Shown: positions 33,401-38,960, counted from the first letter of the stretch. The stretch is DNA of 64,000 nt from Candidula unifasciata (GCA_905116865.2 CAJHNH020002424.1:611501-675500), one strand, 5' to 3'. Program-made: numbers and translations. The notes: generated by a model from the letters alone, not told the origin.

Positions 33401-35450
33401 TAGTAAGAAGTAGGTGATAGTTGTGGTTATTGTACAGAATATGATATCTTTTGTCACATCCAAAGGTACTCAGTCTCCAACCATTTGATTAGGTGAACAC
33501 AAACGATTTAACTTCAGATGCTCTATCAAGCTTAGAAGATATCAAGAAAAATTGTCTCATCTAGGCACTTTGGTTGCGTACTGTAACACTAAATGCCAAA
33601 TAGAAGTCTTTTGGTTATTAAATCAATTTCCATTTCATTGTTCATGATTTTTTTAAAAAGAAATTTTTTTGTTAAATAATTGCGTTTAAACCTTGTCCAC
33701 ATTCAGAATTTAGCTGTTGGTGTTTTTGTCATCAACTTCTAAGTTTTCTCATCTCCACTAACTCTTGCTTGTCATTAACAATATAGTAACTTAACGATCT
33801 GTGCTTACAATATGTTGAACTTTATTGTGTATGGCTCTTATAGACTTGGTAAATCATTCTAGAAATGCAATTTTTTGTGTGTCCAGCTCTTATAGATAAA
33901 AAGAAAATTGCTTGATGAATCTAGCAAACCAGATACTTTGTATCAAACAAAACAACAGCTGATTAAACCAGATAGCTTGTATCAAACAAAACAACAGCTG
34001 ACTAAACCAGATAGCTTGTCTCAAACAAAACAACAGCTGATTAAACCAGCTAGCTTGTATCAAACAAAACAACAGCTGACTAAACCAGATAGCTTGTATA
34101 ACAACAGCTGATTAAACCAGATAGCTTGTATCAAACAAAACAACAGCTGATTAAACCAGATAGCTTGTATCAAATAAAACAACAGCTGATTAAACCAGAT
34201 AGCTTGTATCAAACAAAACAACAGCTGATTAAACCAGATAGCTTGTATCAAACAAAACAACAGCTGATTAAACCAGATAGCTTGTATCAAACAAAACAAC
34301 AGCTGATTAAACCAGATAGCTTGTATCAAACAAAACAACAGCTGACTAAACCAGATGGCTTGTATCAAACAAAACAACAGCTGATTAAACCAGATAGCTT
34401 GTATCAAACAAAACAACAGCTGACTAAACCAGATAGCTTGTATCAAACAAAACAACAGCTGATTAAACCAGCTAGCTTGTATCAAACAAAACAACAGCTG
34501 ATTATCACTTGTGTGTGTTGCTACATGACTCCAGTTTGAAGGGTAGGAGTTTAGGCACCACTGTATCAGCCTTTTGCCGCTTCAGGTGTAGAGGAAGATA
34601 TAAGTTCTGATTCTTGCTCTTCTGGCCACCTCGACCATAGGCACATTGTGCTGTTGTAGAGTTTCCATGATGTTAGACTAGCCAGATTTAAAGTTAGATG
34701 GATCAGTAATAACTGTTAACATGGTCTTTAGGTTTAGGCATGGTCTGTCTTGGGCTGTGCACTGATGCTTGTCCCAGGCTTGTTGATGTGGGTACAGTCT
34801 ATATTTTTATACATCACTTGCCGTCTGCTCACGCAGCATCAACTTATCTAGGGTTTAACATTCTGGGTTGGCATCATGCTTCTCAACATGTCCGCACTAA
34901 ACTATTGTACAGGAATAAATACAACTTTTCAGTATATCACAGTCTGTTCTCTAATACTTCTGCCTTCTTTAATATAGTTCATAATCATTTCTCCATCAAC
35001 ACAGTTTCTCAACATACATCCTTGTTCTAGCGATCACAGTTATAAACAATCAAACAACTCATTTACACTATATTCAGCCTCTTTAAATACACCTTTTAAA
35101 TATGATTACATAGAAACAACAGTGCAATTATTTTGACAGTTGATGCCTCATCTTTTACAGAATGAATTACCAACTTCCAACATCAGTTAGAAATCCAAGA
35201 GATTATCGATTTGAACCTCATGGTGTGTGCTATGATAGCTATGGACGCATCATTGTGGCGGACCCTCATAACAGTTGTGTTGTACGCCTTCTGAGAGCCC
35301 CAGGATCTAACAAATACAAGCTGGAACCACTTTTGTCTGAAAAATGATATTACAGGTTTCTTCCAACCAAAGCTGGTAGCCATGGGCAAAGATTCACGTC
35401 TGTGGGTAGTTTGTGCTGAACACATTCTTGTCTTTGACTACACGGTTTAA
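11808..35450 (+). CDS. TRIM-NHL-like E3 ubiquitin ligase candidate, gene-level span, 11 coding exons
   Basis: Eleven exons join with matching phases: 11808-12446 (ATG 11816), 14253-14455, 16245-16302, 18251-18348, 21680-21804, 25270-25441, 26708-26804, 28719-28975, 31750-31838, 33066-33161, 35161-35450. All inferred junctions use AG/GT. The product would be about 704 residues: RING (Cys/His 13-52), B-box 1 (78-113), a CPVC cluster (155-165), B-box 2 (182-216, split by intron 1), a coiled coil (about 219-370) and NHL-like propeller repeats to the end. TRIM-NHL proteins are RING-type ubiquitin ligases whose propeller binds protein or RNA. Activity here is inferred. As assembled, an extra A in the run 35340-35344 causes a stop at 35345-35347. 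The other frame continues in-family to TAA at 35448-35450. Orthology (TRIM2/3/56/71) is not resolved. Confidence 0.85.
12447..13157. other. intron 1 left part, unassigned
   Basis: Intron sequence with a C-rich run near 12801-12820. No coding frame or repeat family was recognised. Confidence 0.5.
13169..14139 (+). mobile_element. 5'-truncated LINE (RT C-terminal half) with 11-bp target duplication
   Basis: ATGATTCTTAA flanks the insert at 13158-13168 and 14140-14150. The + strand reads VNSGVHQGCVLSPLLF near 13227-13275, LLFADDQVLIAES near 13340-13378 (both catalytic Asp kept), then after a frameshift near 13450 EFKYLGAIFTSDGKL, QTWTLTSS, EMKCLRRAAGVSRKDR and a GRPRKR end at about 14000. A (GAAGAAGAA) tail at 14120-14135 precedes the duplication. 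A stop after PLLFIT and the frameshift inactivate it. It sits in intron 1 in sense orientation. Confidence 0.9.
14253..14455 (+). CDS. TRIM-like exon 2: end of B-box 2 and coiled coil
   Basis: Acceptor ends TTCTCAAG at 14252 and donor GTAAGT starts at 14456. The first codons read GKHKLHECDDI, supplying H213 and H216 that complete B-box 2 begun in exon 1, which strongly supports this junction. The rest (LTTLKDKLQML...DTDRELNARKCK) is heptad-like. It enters in phase 1 and leaves in phase 0, with 203 nt. Confidence 0.9.
14765..15090 (-). repeat. (GAA)n-tailed dispersed repeat, copy 1
   Basis: This contains the family blocks CACCGGCTGTAAACTCTAG near its 3' end and GCAGATGCACTCGACTTTGA and GGGCCCTGAAACCCAT towards its 5' end, reversed relative to the copies at 47245 and 55228. 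A G-rich run follows at 15121-15145. Confidence 0.7.
15330..15440 (+). repeat. isolated copy of the GGCACATTG...CTAGGCTG module
   Basis: TTGGCACATTGTTCTGGG followed by TTTACAGCTAGGCTGTGATA and a GCACCTTTTGGCCCAACAGA block matches the module repeated at 39915-40320, especially the copy at 40247-40320. Confidence 0.6.
15540..16095 (+). mobile_element. RNase H LINE 3' end fragment
   Basis: The frame at 15612-15923 reads PNIAGVRGNERADFLATKAK, the final RNase H motif with its Asp, then DRLVYNQCARGTVSIYTLRHLLC. The 3' untranslated end near 16015-16095 holds ATTGCACAGGAT and a GATGATGATA tail. It is 5'-truncated and sits in intron 2 of the TRIM-like gene. Confidence 0.8.
16245..16302 (+). CDS. TRIM-like exon 3: coiled coil
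   Basis: A 58-nt micro-exon between acceptor TATGTCCATCAG (ending 16244) and donor GTAAAT (from 16303). It encodes ILEETEQAFDKAIKDAELQ and leaves in phase 1, matching its neighbours. Confidence 0.75.
16550..16760 (-). repeat. (GAA)n-tailed dispersed repeat, copy 2
   Basis: CTTCTTCTTCACATTCACC starts the plus strand, followed by GTAAACTCTAGCGGAAAG, CCACCTCTAGACTTTAGTC and GACTTATTTGTATGC, the family's 3' half in minus orientation. The 5' half is missing. Confidence 0.7.
16980..17180 (-). mobile_element. degraded RT fragment
   Basis: The minus strand reads KELLFKDNQ where family members have LLFADDQ (catalytic motif lost), then MKVNTTKTEVMLVSR near 17055-17010, a conserved RT block after the active site. 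It resembles the 13169-14139 family. Confidence 0.6.
17228..17360 (-). mobile_element. SINE family B fragment
   Basis: The block GCAGAACCGACCC through TTTGCCATTGCTTTACTGA and CGGTCGGCTCTTGATACC matches 47585-47695 on the same strand. It is the tail part only, without the tRNA-like head. Confidence 0.65.
17640..18196. repeat. three tandem copies of a ~180-bp unit
   Basis: ACATGTCCTCTGATGCAG/GATTGATCC, CTCCAAGTTTCCTCTACTGA, ATATCTCCTTGAAGATGGTA, and TTTCTGGTTCACACAGTCTT recur in order three times, starting near 17640, 17840 and 18010. The units are non-identical and lie in intron 3 just upstream of exon 4. Confidence 0.85.
18251..18348 (+). CDS. TRIM-like exon 4: coiled coil
   Basis: Acceptor TTTTATTTTCAG ends at 18250 and donor GTGAGT starts at 18349. 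The exon reads GQNILMDYREKQNLFKRFQ and then DFLLKIEEAFAKFT, heptad-like. Phase 1 to 0, 98 nt. Confidence 0.85.
18495..19262 (+). mobile_element. dispersed element with CTAGCTGTACC head
   Basis: This starts TACTAGCTGTACCCTGCCGC with GTTGCTGTGGCTCAGTCTGG, and ends near AACAAACGAACAAACATTTT and TTTATAGATATA. The head recurs on the minus strand at about 41065 (GCCACACGTTGCTGTGGCTC). The head and tail style resembles non-autonomous retroelements common in invertebrates. Family name not assigned. Confidence 0.5.
19322..19640 (+). mobile_element. LINE RT C-terminal fragment
   Basis: The + strand reads ETIVWTLSSENRR, then IELKCLPIMLGVTRKGRLRN, NSIGRQQIKWFGHVTRLAPD and RTRGRPCRRWTTEIQRH with a stop at 19635. 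This is the RT thumb/C-terminus, related to the 13169-14139 family. Confidence 0.8.
19641..19889. other. unassigned intron sequence
   Basis: Intron 4 sequence. A short block at 19795-19860 (ATGGGGTGATCCATTTACTG) resembles the module at 21378 and 53905. Nothing else was recognised. Confidence 0.4.
19890..20040 (+). mobile_element. SINE family C fragment
   Basis: GAATCATTGCTGGAGTTTTG, GCTGGCTAGCCATTCTG and CATATGGAATAAAATCCAGT match the body of the copy at 22230-22470. The tRNA-like head is degraded. Confidence 0.5.
20041..20519. other. unassigned intron sequence
   Basis: No coding frame, repeat match or structural signal was recognised in this stretch of intron 4. Confidence 0.4.
20520..20835 (+). 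repeat. (GAA)n-tailed dispersed repeat, copy 3
   Basis: The blocks GGTTTCCAGGGCTCCATTGG, AAGTCAGAGTGCATCTGCCT, GAGTTGAGGAACCAAAAGTC and AGAAGTGGATGAACAACCTG appear in family order on the + strand. The end is an A-rich GAAACAAAAG rather than a clean (GAA)n. Confidence 0.75.
20925..21060 (-). mobile_element. short RT C-terminal fragment
   Basis: The minus strand reads ARRCPRRRWADDIKD near 20985-20945, the GRPRRRWADDIKD motif of LINE C-termini. Very short and degraded. Confidence 0.45.
21255..21610 (+). mobile_element. tRNA-derived SINE (family A), internally modified
   Basis: The head has an A-box-like TGGTGTAGTGGCTAGAC and a B-box-like GGGTTCAGGTCC. The tail AATACGCCTGAAGGCGTGG followed by CTTTACTTTTTACTTTT matches copies at 27990, 45345 and 62572. 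About 100 bp at 21378-21478 (GTTGGCACAGGAGCGGAGCA...) does not belong to other family A copies but recurs at 53905-54000. Confidence 0.75.
21680..21804 (+). CDS. TRIM-like exon 5: end of coiled coil
   Basis: Acceptor TCCATTTGGTAG ends at 21679 and is rather weak. Donor GTATGT starts at 21805. The exon reads AAFLLQQLASELIPQIQVE with a charged end. Phase 0 to 2, 125 nt, and the split codon with exon 6 yields Gln. Confidence 0.75.
22230..22470 (+). mobile_element. tRNA-like SINE family C
   Basis: The head ATGGTCAAGCCGTTGACTTG and GGTCATGGGTTCATTTCAC look like degraded A and B boxes. The body GGATCATTGCTGGAGCTACA with GTGGGATACAACCCAATACA matches 19890-20040. Confidence 0.55.
22560..22800 (+). 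mobile_element. LINE RT C-terminal fragment
   Basis: The + strand reads FNHIKKHAFIETIWEGTVEG, with later frames giving the degraded KWEDKIQRWANSSLR block. This aligns with the minus-strand tail at 49143-49410 (FGHIKRHNSIVKIILEGKV). It lies in intron 5. Confidence 0.65.
22900..23170 (+). mobile_element. possible RNase H LINE 3' fragment
   Basis: The end CCTGAGTGCTATGATGTTGA matches the C-terminal ECCDV codons and stop of the RNase H family. Upstream similarity is weak and frame-broken. Confidence 0.35.
23171..23504. other. unassigned intron sequence
   Basis: Intron 5 sequence without recognised coding, repeat or regulatory signal. Confidence 0.4.
23505..23775 (-). mobile_element. RNase H LINE 3' fragment
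   Basis: On the plus strand AGGCCATAATGATCCATTTG, GCTGCCAAAGGGCCTTGGCC and CCCAGTGGTGCAGAGCAAGC match the antisense of the family as seen at 25740-25900 and 63250-63390. It abuts the 32-bp minisatellite. Confidence 0.7.
23795..25117. repeat. 32-bp minisatellite, about 41 copies, with higher-order variant
   Basis: The unit reads about TTCTACAAACTTATCTTCAT followed by GATGACAGTGTG. Variants alternate CTTC/CTCC, GACAG/GGCAG and GTGTG/GTGTA. A distinctive variant with CTTTTTTACAATC replacing TTCTACAAACT appears near 24066, 24292 and 24520, that is every 226-228 bp or seven units. The array lies in intron 5 of the TRIM-like gene. Confidence 0.95.
25270..25441 (+). CDS. TRIM-like exon 6: linker and first propeller strand
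   Basis: Acceptor TTTGGTTTTCCAG ends at 25269 and donor GTAATT starts at 25442. The translation is LVLPEVDADSV, then TPPPPLARVG and DGDYFVKSIILTDNETCLLS. The Asp-rich turn followed by a CLLST strand is propeller-like. Phase 2 to 0, 172 nt. Confidence 0.88.
25615..26180 (-). mobile_element. RNase H LINE 3' region
   Basis: The minus-strand frame 26138-25953 reads SLRMKVEAVSAAFHWLENQL and VYVTDSQSMLRKVKTGMLCA, the Glu and second Asp regions of RNase H. Frame-broken sequence then continues to the C-terminal coding end near 25625. The same family as 1-718. It lies in intron 6. Confidence 0.8.
26252..26347. repeat. short tandem repeat, GGAATCAGG(A)GTTAGATAT type
   Basis: Five or so imperfect copies of a unit like ATGGAATCAGGAGTTAGAT lie head to tail in intron 6. 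Confidence 0.75.
26708..26804 (+). CDS. TRIM-like exon 7: propeller
   Basis: This exon was found from phase: exon 6 ends in phase 0 and the next exon needs two leading bases. Acceptor TGTGATCTTATCTAG ends at 26707 and donor GTAAAT starts at 26805. The frame SLTGRSQYDSIVQYHYNSQK and then NRAESKVYDTEP is open and leaves in phase 1. With exon 8 starting AG, the split codon is GAG. No family motif marks it, so it is slightly less certain than its neighbours. Confidence 0.7.
26868..27155 (-). repeat. (GAA)n-tailed dispersed repeat, copy 4
   Basis: CTTTCTTCTTCTTCTTTGCG opens the plus strand, then GACCAGCTGAAACTCTGACG, CCACCTCCAGACTTTAGTC, TGACTTATTTGTATGCAG and GGCAGTAGGTCTATTCTGG, and finally GTGGGTCCCCAGAACTCAC: a nearly complete minus-strand copy in intron 7. 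Confidence 0.8.
27255..27450 (+). mobile_element. SINE family B tail
   Basis: GGCAGTGTCAAGAGCCAATC, GAAGCAGTTGCAAACAACTA and TGCCTAGTGAAATCACAAAA with TGCAACGTCCTGTAAAGGAC match the reverse complement of 47560-47700 and the + strand copy at 62300-62535. Confidence 0.7.
27464..27661 (-). mobile_element. RNase H LINE C-terminal end
   Basis: The minus frame is open over 65 codons: GKARWTFNQKATGTISIGTL and then RWLLKMRAGRLWECPECCDV with a stop. It is the best preserved copy of this family's protein end in the window. Two cysteines of a C-x2-C type end are visible. Confidence 0.85.
27662..27989. other. unassigned intron sequence
   Basis: Intron 7 sequence. TTGACT-rich short repeats near 27690-27790 but no recognised family. 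Confidence 0.4.
27990..28240 (+). mobile_element. tRNA-derived SINE family A
   Basis: A-box-like GTGTAGCAGCTAGATACTTG and B-box-like ATGGGTTTAAATCC lie 40 bp apart. The body holds CTTGGCTCCTAGGTGGGGAA, and the tail is CCAATACGCCTGAAGGTGTG followed by a TTTATTTTA run. Confidence 0.8.
28241..28718. other. unassigned intron sequence
   Basis: The end of intron 7, with a T-run at 28646-28658. No recognised coding or repeat family. Confidence 0.4.
28719..28975 (+). CDS. TRIM-like exon 8: propeller
   Basis: Acceptor TATGTATTATTCAAG ends at 28718 and donor GTAACT starts at 28976. The translation includes PLTISGDYFISQLHSGEIIA and PPYSIATTKENNILLCVNAD, the latter resembling an NHL-type strand pair. 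257 nt, phase 1 to 0. An alternative acceptor two bases later would keep phase only if exon 7 were skipped. Confidence 0.85.
28977..29399. other. intron 8 left part with (CTT)n run
   Basis: A (CTT)8-type run at 29190-29216 suggests the 3' tail of a minus-strand (GAA)n-tailed element extending toward 29400. The body matches no other copy here. Confidence 0.4.
29400..30366 (+). mobile_element. LINE RT C-terminal half, long open frame
   Basis: An uninterrupted frame runs from about 29401 to 30366. It has GVKQGCVLSPMLFGIALDWV, LDFADDLALLSTTHLEAQEK with both catalytic Asp, SFTYLGSKITSAGD, VLTYGCESWKSS, ENRCLRKLLNVHWSD, RRWNYIGHVLRMD and GKRKQGRPKETLRRTITRES, ending in CAIFGTRGITN. The intact frame makes it one of the younger or better conserved LINE copies here, but it is 5'-truncated before the RT palm, so immobile. 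It lies in intron 8 in sense orientation. Confidence 0.9.
30363..30629 (-). mobile_element. second RNase H LINE type, C-terminal tail
   Basis: The minus frame reads SLPEIRTLIKGKYKGLWREE, then TTIFRLRTGHCRLN and CACQTGPQTPEHIPQTYPLY. This is the contiguous form of the tail that is interrupted by a nested LINE at 59369-61923, so it serves as the empty-site reference. Confidence 0.85.
30640..31162. mobile_element. possible piggyBac-like remnant ending at TTAA
   Basis: The block CTAACAGCTGATCGCTCAGC and surrounding 100 bp are the reverse complement of 37745-37850. A CAGGCCTCAGAGAG end precedes TTAA at 31159-31162. The relationship of the two parts is uncertain. Confidence 0.4.
31286..31400. repeat. 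23-bp tandem repeat, five copies
   Basis: The unit GGAGTTCCACTGTATTTGAT plus AGT is repeated with near identity in intron 8. Within the unit, GGAGTTCCACT is itself partly palindromic. Confidence 0.9.
31455..31712 (-). repeat. (GAA)n-tailed dispersed repeat, copy 5
   Basis: ACCAACTGTAACTGTGGTGA, CCACCTCAGACTTTAGTCTT, GGCAGATGTACTCAGATTTC and GGGTCCCCGAAACCCACATG are in minus-strand family order. It ends only about 40 bp upstream of exon 9. Confidence 0.75.
31750..31838 (+). CDS. TRIM-like exon 9: propeller
   Basis: Acceptor TTTCTCATCTTTAG ends at 31749 and donor GTAAGT starts at 31839. The frame kept by both neighbours reads GLSYLILMNLLGKELKSTVK and QQGANMLSP. The codon split with exon 10 gives Asn. 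A second open frame exists across this short exon, but only this one fits the phases. 89 nt, phase 0 to 2. Confidence 0.82.
31839..32825. other. intron 9, AT-rich unassigned
   Basis: T-rich low-complexity stretches occur near 32386-32420 and 32500. No coding frame or repeat family was recognised before the duplicated block at 32830. Confidence 0.5.
32830..33115. repeat. tandem duplication including the start of exon 10
   Basis: The sequence CCTGTTCACAG plus 46 bp of exon 10 (TTTTGTTGCAGTTAGCAACA...GTGTGT) occurs at 32970-33026 and at the true exon 33055-33111. Flanking CATTTAGACTTATCCGT-like blocks repeat at about 32847, 32918 and 33026. The unit is about 90 bp and the upstream copy retains an AG acceptor but not the rest of the exon. 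Confidence 0.9.
33066..33161 (+). CDS. TRIM-like exon 10: NHL repeat
   Basis: Acceptor CCTGTTCACAG ends at 33065 and donor GTAACT starts at 33162. The exon encodes FVAVSNSGEICVSDTEGSSI and then AILDENLTVKE, matching the NHL pattern of a hydrophobic strand, Asp-containing turn and a second strand. Phase 2 to 2, 96 nt. Its first half is duplicated upstream. Confidence 0.9.
33162..33914. other. intron 10 left part, unassigned
   Basis: No coding frame or recognised repeat before the 39-bp minisatellite. Confidence 0.5.
33915..34504. repeat. 39-bp minisatellite, 15 copies
   Basis: The unit reads AGCTTGTATCAAACAAAACA, then ACAGCTGATTAAACCAGAT. One unit near 34094-34110 lacks 11 bp. Because 39 is a multiple of three, both strands show long repeated frames (SLYQTKQQLIKPD on plus), but no start, splice or composition evidence makes them genes. 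Confidence 0.95.
34505..35160. other. intron 10 right part, unassigned
   Basis: Nothing recognisable apart from the acceptor tract TCATCTTTTACAG at its end. Confidence 0.5.
35161..35450 (+). CDS. TRIM-like exon 11 (terminal): NHL repeats, apparent frameshift
   Basis: Acceptor TCATCTTTTACAG ends at 35160. The exon opens with MNYQLPTSVRNPRDYRFEPH and then GVCYDSYGRIIVADPHNSCV, a clear NHL repeat. In the assembled frame TGA at 35345-35347 ends the protein at residue 670. Shifting by one base inside the five-A run 35340-35344 opens 34 more codons, DITGFFQPKLVAMGKDSRLW and then VVCAEHILVFDYTV, ending TAA 35448-35450, which is a typical last propeller blade. The extra A is either an assembly error or a recent mutation. 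Confidence 0.85.
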
Positions 35451-36134
35451 AAATTATTTTCTGTTTATGATTTTTAAGCACATTTATGCTTGACATAATT
35501 TTTTTTTGTTAACCTTATTTTGAACATATTTTTGTTTCGTATTTAAGATCATGCAGTGTGTCAAATTTAATGAATGGTTATGCTTTAAGGGCCTAGCTTG
35601 ATATATATATTTATATATATATTTGTGTATATGTGTGTGTGTATATATTAGAAAAGTTTCCTACTGCATTTTCACTACATCAATTCTGTGTTAATTCCTG
35701 TCGAATGTTACACCAGGATATCTGTGCTAGCTTTCTGACTTGGTTATTAGTCTATAGGTGTGTTAGCTGCTTTGTCCATTGAGGAAAGAGACACAGCACT
35801 GTGTTTATTGTGATATGCTGTTCCTTTGTTTATGCTGTTAACCTACTAGCATTCTATAATTTGCAGTGGTGTTATTTTCATTCATATACCATTTTACAAA
35901 GCCATCTTCATATAAGTGTGATTTGGTATCCTTGTCATGTAAAACCATTTTCAATATTTTAAGATAATTATCTTGGACATAAGGAAATAACACTTTCTAA
36001 AAACTAATAGGGCCTGGCCAGCAGAGAGCCTGAGGAAATTAAGTATTTGTTAATCAGCACTAGGGATGTACAGAAGAGAACTCTGGGTGATAAATGGCTT
36101 GCAGGCCTCAAGTAAATGTGGGTTTTCACCATGT
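35451..36134. other. 3' untranslated or intergenic, unassigned
   Basis: A (TA)n/(GT)n microsatellite lies at 35600-35650. No clear polyadenylation site was identified close to the stop. Confidence 0.4.
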
Positions 36135-36153
36135 TGCTTAGTTCTGAAGAATA

Positions 36154-36475
36154 TCATGGGTAAAGAAAAGAACAAATGCATCCATACTTCAAGAACTGAG
36201 TATTGAAGAAGGTTGGCTATTAAAGACAATAAACACAGAAAATTGAAATATTTTGGTCACTTGAAATGTCACAAAAGTTTAGAGAAAACAATAATGGGGT
36301 ATATGCCTGGGAAGAGAGGAAGAGGAAGGCCAAATAGAAGATGGGTGCAGGATGTGGCGGATGATCTCCAGATGGGTGTATTAGATGCCGGACATCTTGC
36401 TTGTGATCAAGAAGTTTTCCGGAAGGTTGTTATGGGAGCAGAGTTCTGCAAAGGACAGATTACTGACTGACTGAC
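36154..36475 (+). mobile_element. LINE RT C-terminal tail with 19-bp target duplication
   Basis: TGCTTAGTTCTGAAGAATA (36135-36153) and TGCTTAGCTCTGAAGAATA (36476-36494) differ at one base. The frame reads HRKLKYFGHLKCHKSLEKTI, GKRGRGRPNRRWVQDVADDL and EFCKGQITD. The family is the same as 9507-9779. A (CTGA)n run ends it. Confidence 0.9.
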
Positions 36476-36494
36476 TGCTTAGCTCTGAAGAATA

Positions 36495-37344
36495 ACTGAG
36501 ATTCAGTTCATTGGTCACATTGGAATGAAAGAGAAGCTGATCACTGCTGGGTTTGATTAAGAACTGTCTGCCACCGAGCTTGTGATATGGGGGTGCATAT
36601 ATTAGCTCTCAAACTGCATGAAGTTTAGAACTGGTGTTCTCAGAGCCAGGAATGCTAAATGTAATGACCCTGATGTTGGTTTTCAACTGGAAGAGTCACA
36701 ATCTTTATCTCTAGTCTCTTGATCTGCAGAGAGTGGAATCTCACTTGGTGTAAACAACTATTGACATTTGTTACCCATGTTTTCTGTACTAAAGTTTTGG
36801 TTTTAGCAATGTTCTTTTGGAACTGTAATGGTTTTGTTTATCAGTAGTTTGTGCTTCAGACCATACTTGGCTAAAATTCATACTTTAATCAAGTAAATTT
36901 TGTTTTATGCATCTGTTTTTGTTTTGAAAATGTATTCATCTTTTAATTCACTATGGAAAAACTGAATAGTTAAAATTGTCCTGCTCATTGACAATCTCAT
37001 ACTGTTTTGTCACCCTTGAAAAAACTAAGTTTTATTGGTTCATTAATGTAGTGTGATGAAAAAGATATTCTTAAAAATAAACTGTTTTAATGGTCATTTT
37101 CAATGTCCAGTATTTTATGTAGTCTTTGAATAAAATCTATTTAAATAATGGGGGAAAGAGCTTGAGCACAAATTATATTATATATATGTTTTGTTGATGA
37201 CAATGCATTGTCATTCCACACACAACAAAATTGCAACAAATAAAATATCTTCTTCACAATTTTCTGTGTAACGTGCATGAGGTGTAATACTTTGCAGTTG
37301 GTCTTATCCCAAATCCCGCTAAGCTTTCAAGCTGAAATTTTGTA
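36495..37344. other. unassigned AT-rich intergenic sequence
   Basis: No coding frame or recognised repeat. AATAAA hexamers occur at 37074 and 37132 without context. Confidence 0.4.
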
Positions 37345-37470
37345 GAGGTGCGTGCGTGCAAGCACCACATACACACCCACACACACGTGTGCGCATGAGC
37401 ACATGCACCTGCCTGCACCCGCACACTCACTCACCTGCGCGTGCACACATACACACAAACACACACTTTA
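37345..37470. repeat. (CA)n-rich low-complexity tract
   Basis: Alternating CACACA/ACACAC with GC interruptions. The overlapping His/Thr-rich reading frame is an artefact of the repeat. Confidence 0.85.
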
Positions 37471-37639
37471 TGGATGTTCACTTCATAAATGCTCGTGAAA
37501 CTGAAAAGGCTGCCAATCTTGCACCTGAAATGAGCAAACTGCTTCTTGAAGATTGTAACTGGACAAAAAAGAGTGAGCCATTCCAACAATTCAGTGGTGG
37601 TGTTGGACAATGAGCTCAGGCTAAAGAATGAAAGCCAGT

Positions 37640-38361
37640 CCAGGGACAATAGCGGCTAAAGCTCTGAAATTGTTTCAGTCAGATGTTTTTAATTCTGAAA
37701 ATGATAATTAAAATTTAGATTTTTCGGAAAGTGATTCGGAGGATGAATATTCACCAGCAGCAGCTAAGCGATCAGCTGTTTGGGAATCTAGCGATTCTAA
37801 TGAGTTTACACAGAGAATGTTGCATTGCAGCTACAGTCTGTATATAACTGTACAAAGTAAATAGTAAATATAAATAGTGTGTGTGTGTGTGTGATGGCAC
37901 ATTTTTTTCTCTGAAATTTTGCTCAGCACTGTGTGAGAACTAAGAGCCCCTGAGTGCTAAACTAACCCAGAAACTTGTTATAATTTTGGAATTTGTAAGG
38001 AAATTGAACAAACTTTAAAGTGTTATTCTCAAATTTAGATATTCACTGCTTTTGTGGCTGCAAAACCATTGTAAGTGAAGCATTTTTTTTTGGAGTAAAA
38101 TTATGTTGTTGTGAAATTAACATCTGCTGATTTCTTCTTTCCACCTAACAATAACAGTATTAAACATATACTTATCATCATATTCAAAATTTAGATTAAT
38201 TTCTCTTCAAAAAAATATATACTTTTATAGGGATTAGAAGTAATTTGCATTCTCTATTGCCTTTTTTCACACCACCCCCTCTGCCATTTTTTTTTTTTTT
38301 TTTGTAAAGGGAAATTAATGTGGGCCAAGTCTGTCAAAATTCATGGGCCTGAAAGAGTTAA
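37640..38361 (+). mobile_element. piggyBac-like remnant with acidic N-terminus
   Basis: A frame near 37713-37850 reads LDFSESDSEDEYSPAAAKRS and AVWESSDSNEF, an acidic Ser/Asp-rich stretch as at the N-terminus of many piggyBac transposases. The right end GGGCCTGAAAGAG abuts TTAA at 38358-38361. The core DDD domain is missing. Part of it recurs inverted at 30640-30830. Confidence 0.45.
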
Positions 38362-38956
38362 ATAGTTATTGATTGACTTGTAGTCTTCCAAAGAGTTTAA
38401 CTCGTAAACCAAGGGAGATAATTCATGAATACACCATTACAACATTGCCACCAGTGTCTGCACAAAATACCTTGATAATTTATCCAGGATACATTTTGTA
38501 TTTATAGGCTTTTTTTTTATGACAGTGCATTGTTGTTCAAACAAATTCTGAACAAAAAAATTGTCTCATAGTTTTGTATTTCACCTATTGTGATATATTA
38601 ATATCATATAATAATATAGATAGTCACACAATTTGTTATCAACGTTTTTATTGTACGCATAACAATATATTTGTCCCCATGTTTGATGGCTATTGGCTAT
38701 TTTTAGTTATTTGAAGCTCCCCTCTCGGCTTTTGCCGGGGGCCCTGAATATAACCAGGCCATAAATATGACCAAACGGCTGAAAGGGGTTTCTTGGACCT
38801 CTCCCCGGGTGATCCTCATCGGCATGGTGCCACTTTGTGTCACCTGTTTTTATTGCTTGTGTGAATGTGCTGGTGGGGTACAACAAGAGAGAGAGAGAGA
38901 GTTGTTGTAAGCATAATTTACAACACAGTTTGATGGCCACATGAGTTTAATTCTTC
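38362..38956. other. unassigned intergenic sequence
   Basis: T-rich tracts and a (GA)n run at 38887-38900. No recognised family. Confidence 0.4.
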
Positions 38957-38960
38957 TTAA

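Noticed and set aside
34060..34539. Long repeated-peptide frames on both strands
   Set aside because: They arise because the 39-bp minisatellite unit is divisible by three. No independent coding evidence.
35595..35650. TATA box or promoter
   Set aside because: It is a (TA)n/(GT)n microsatellite downstream of a stop codon, with no supporting context.
37356..37613. Protein with His/Thr-rich N-terminus
   Set aside because: The first half is the (CA)n tract. The second half could belong to a transposon remnant but shows no recognised motif.
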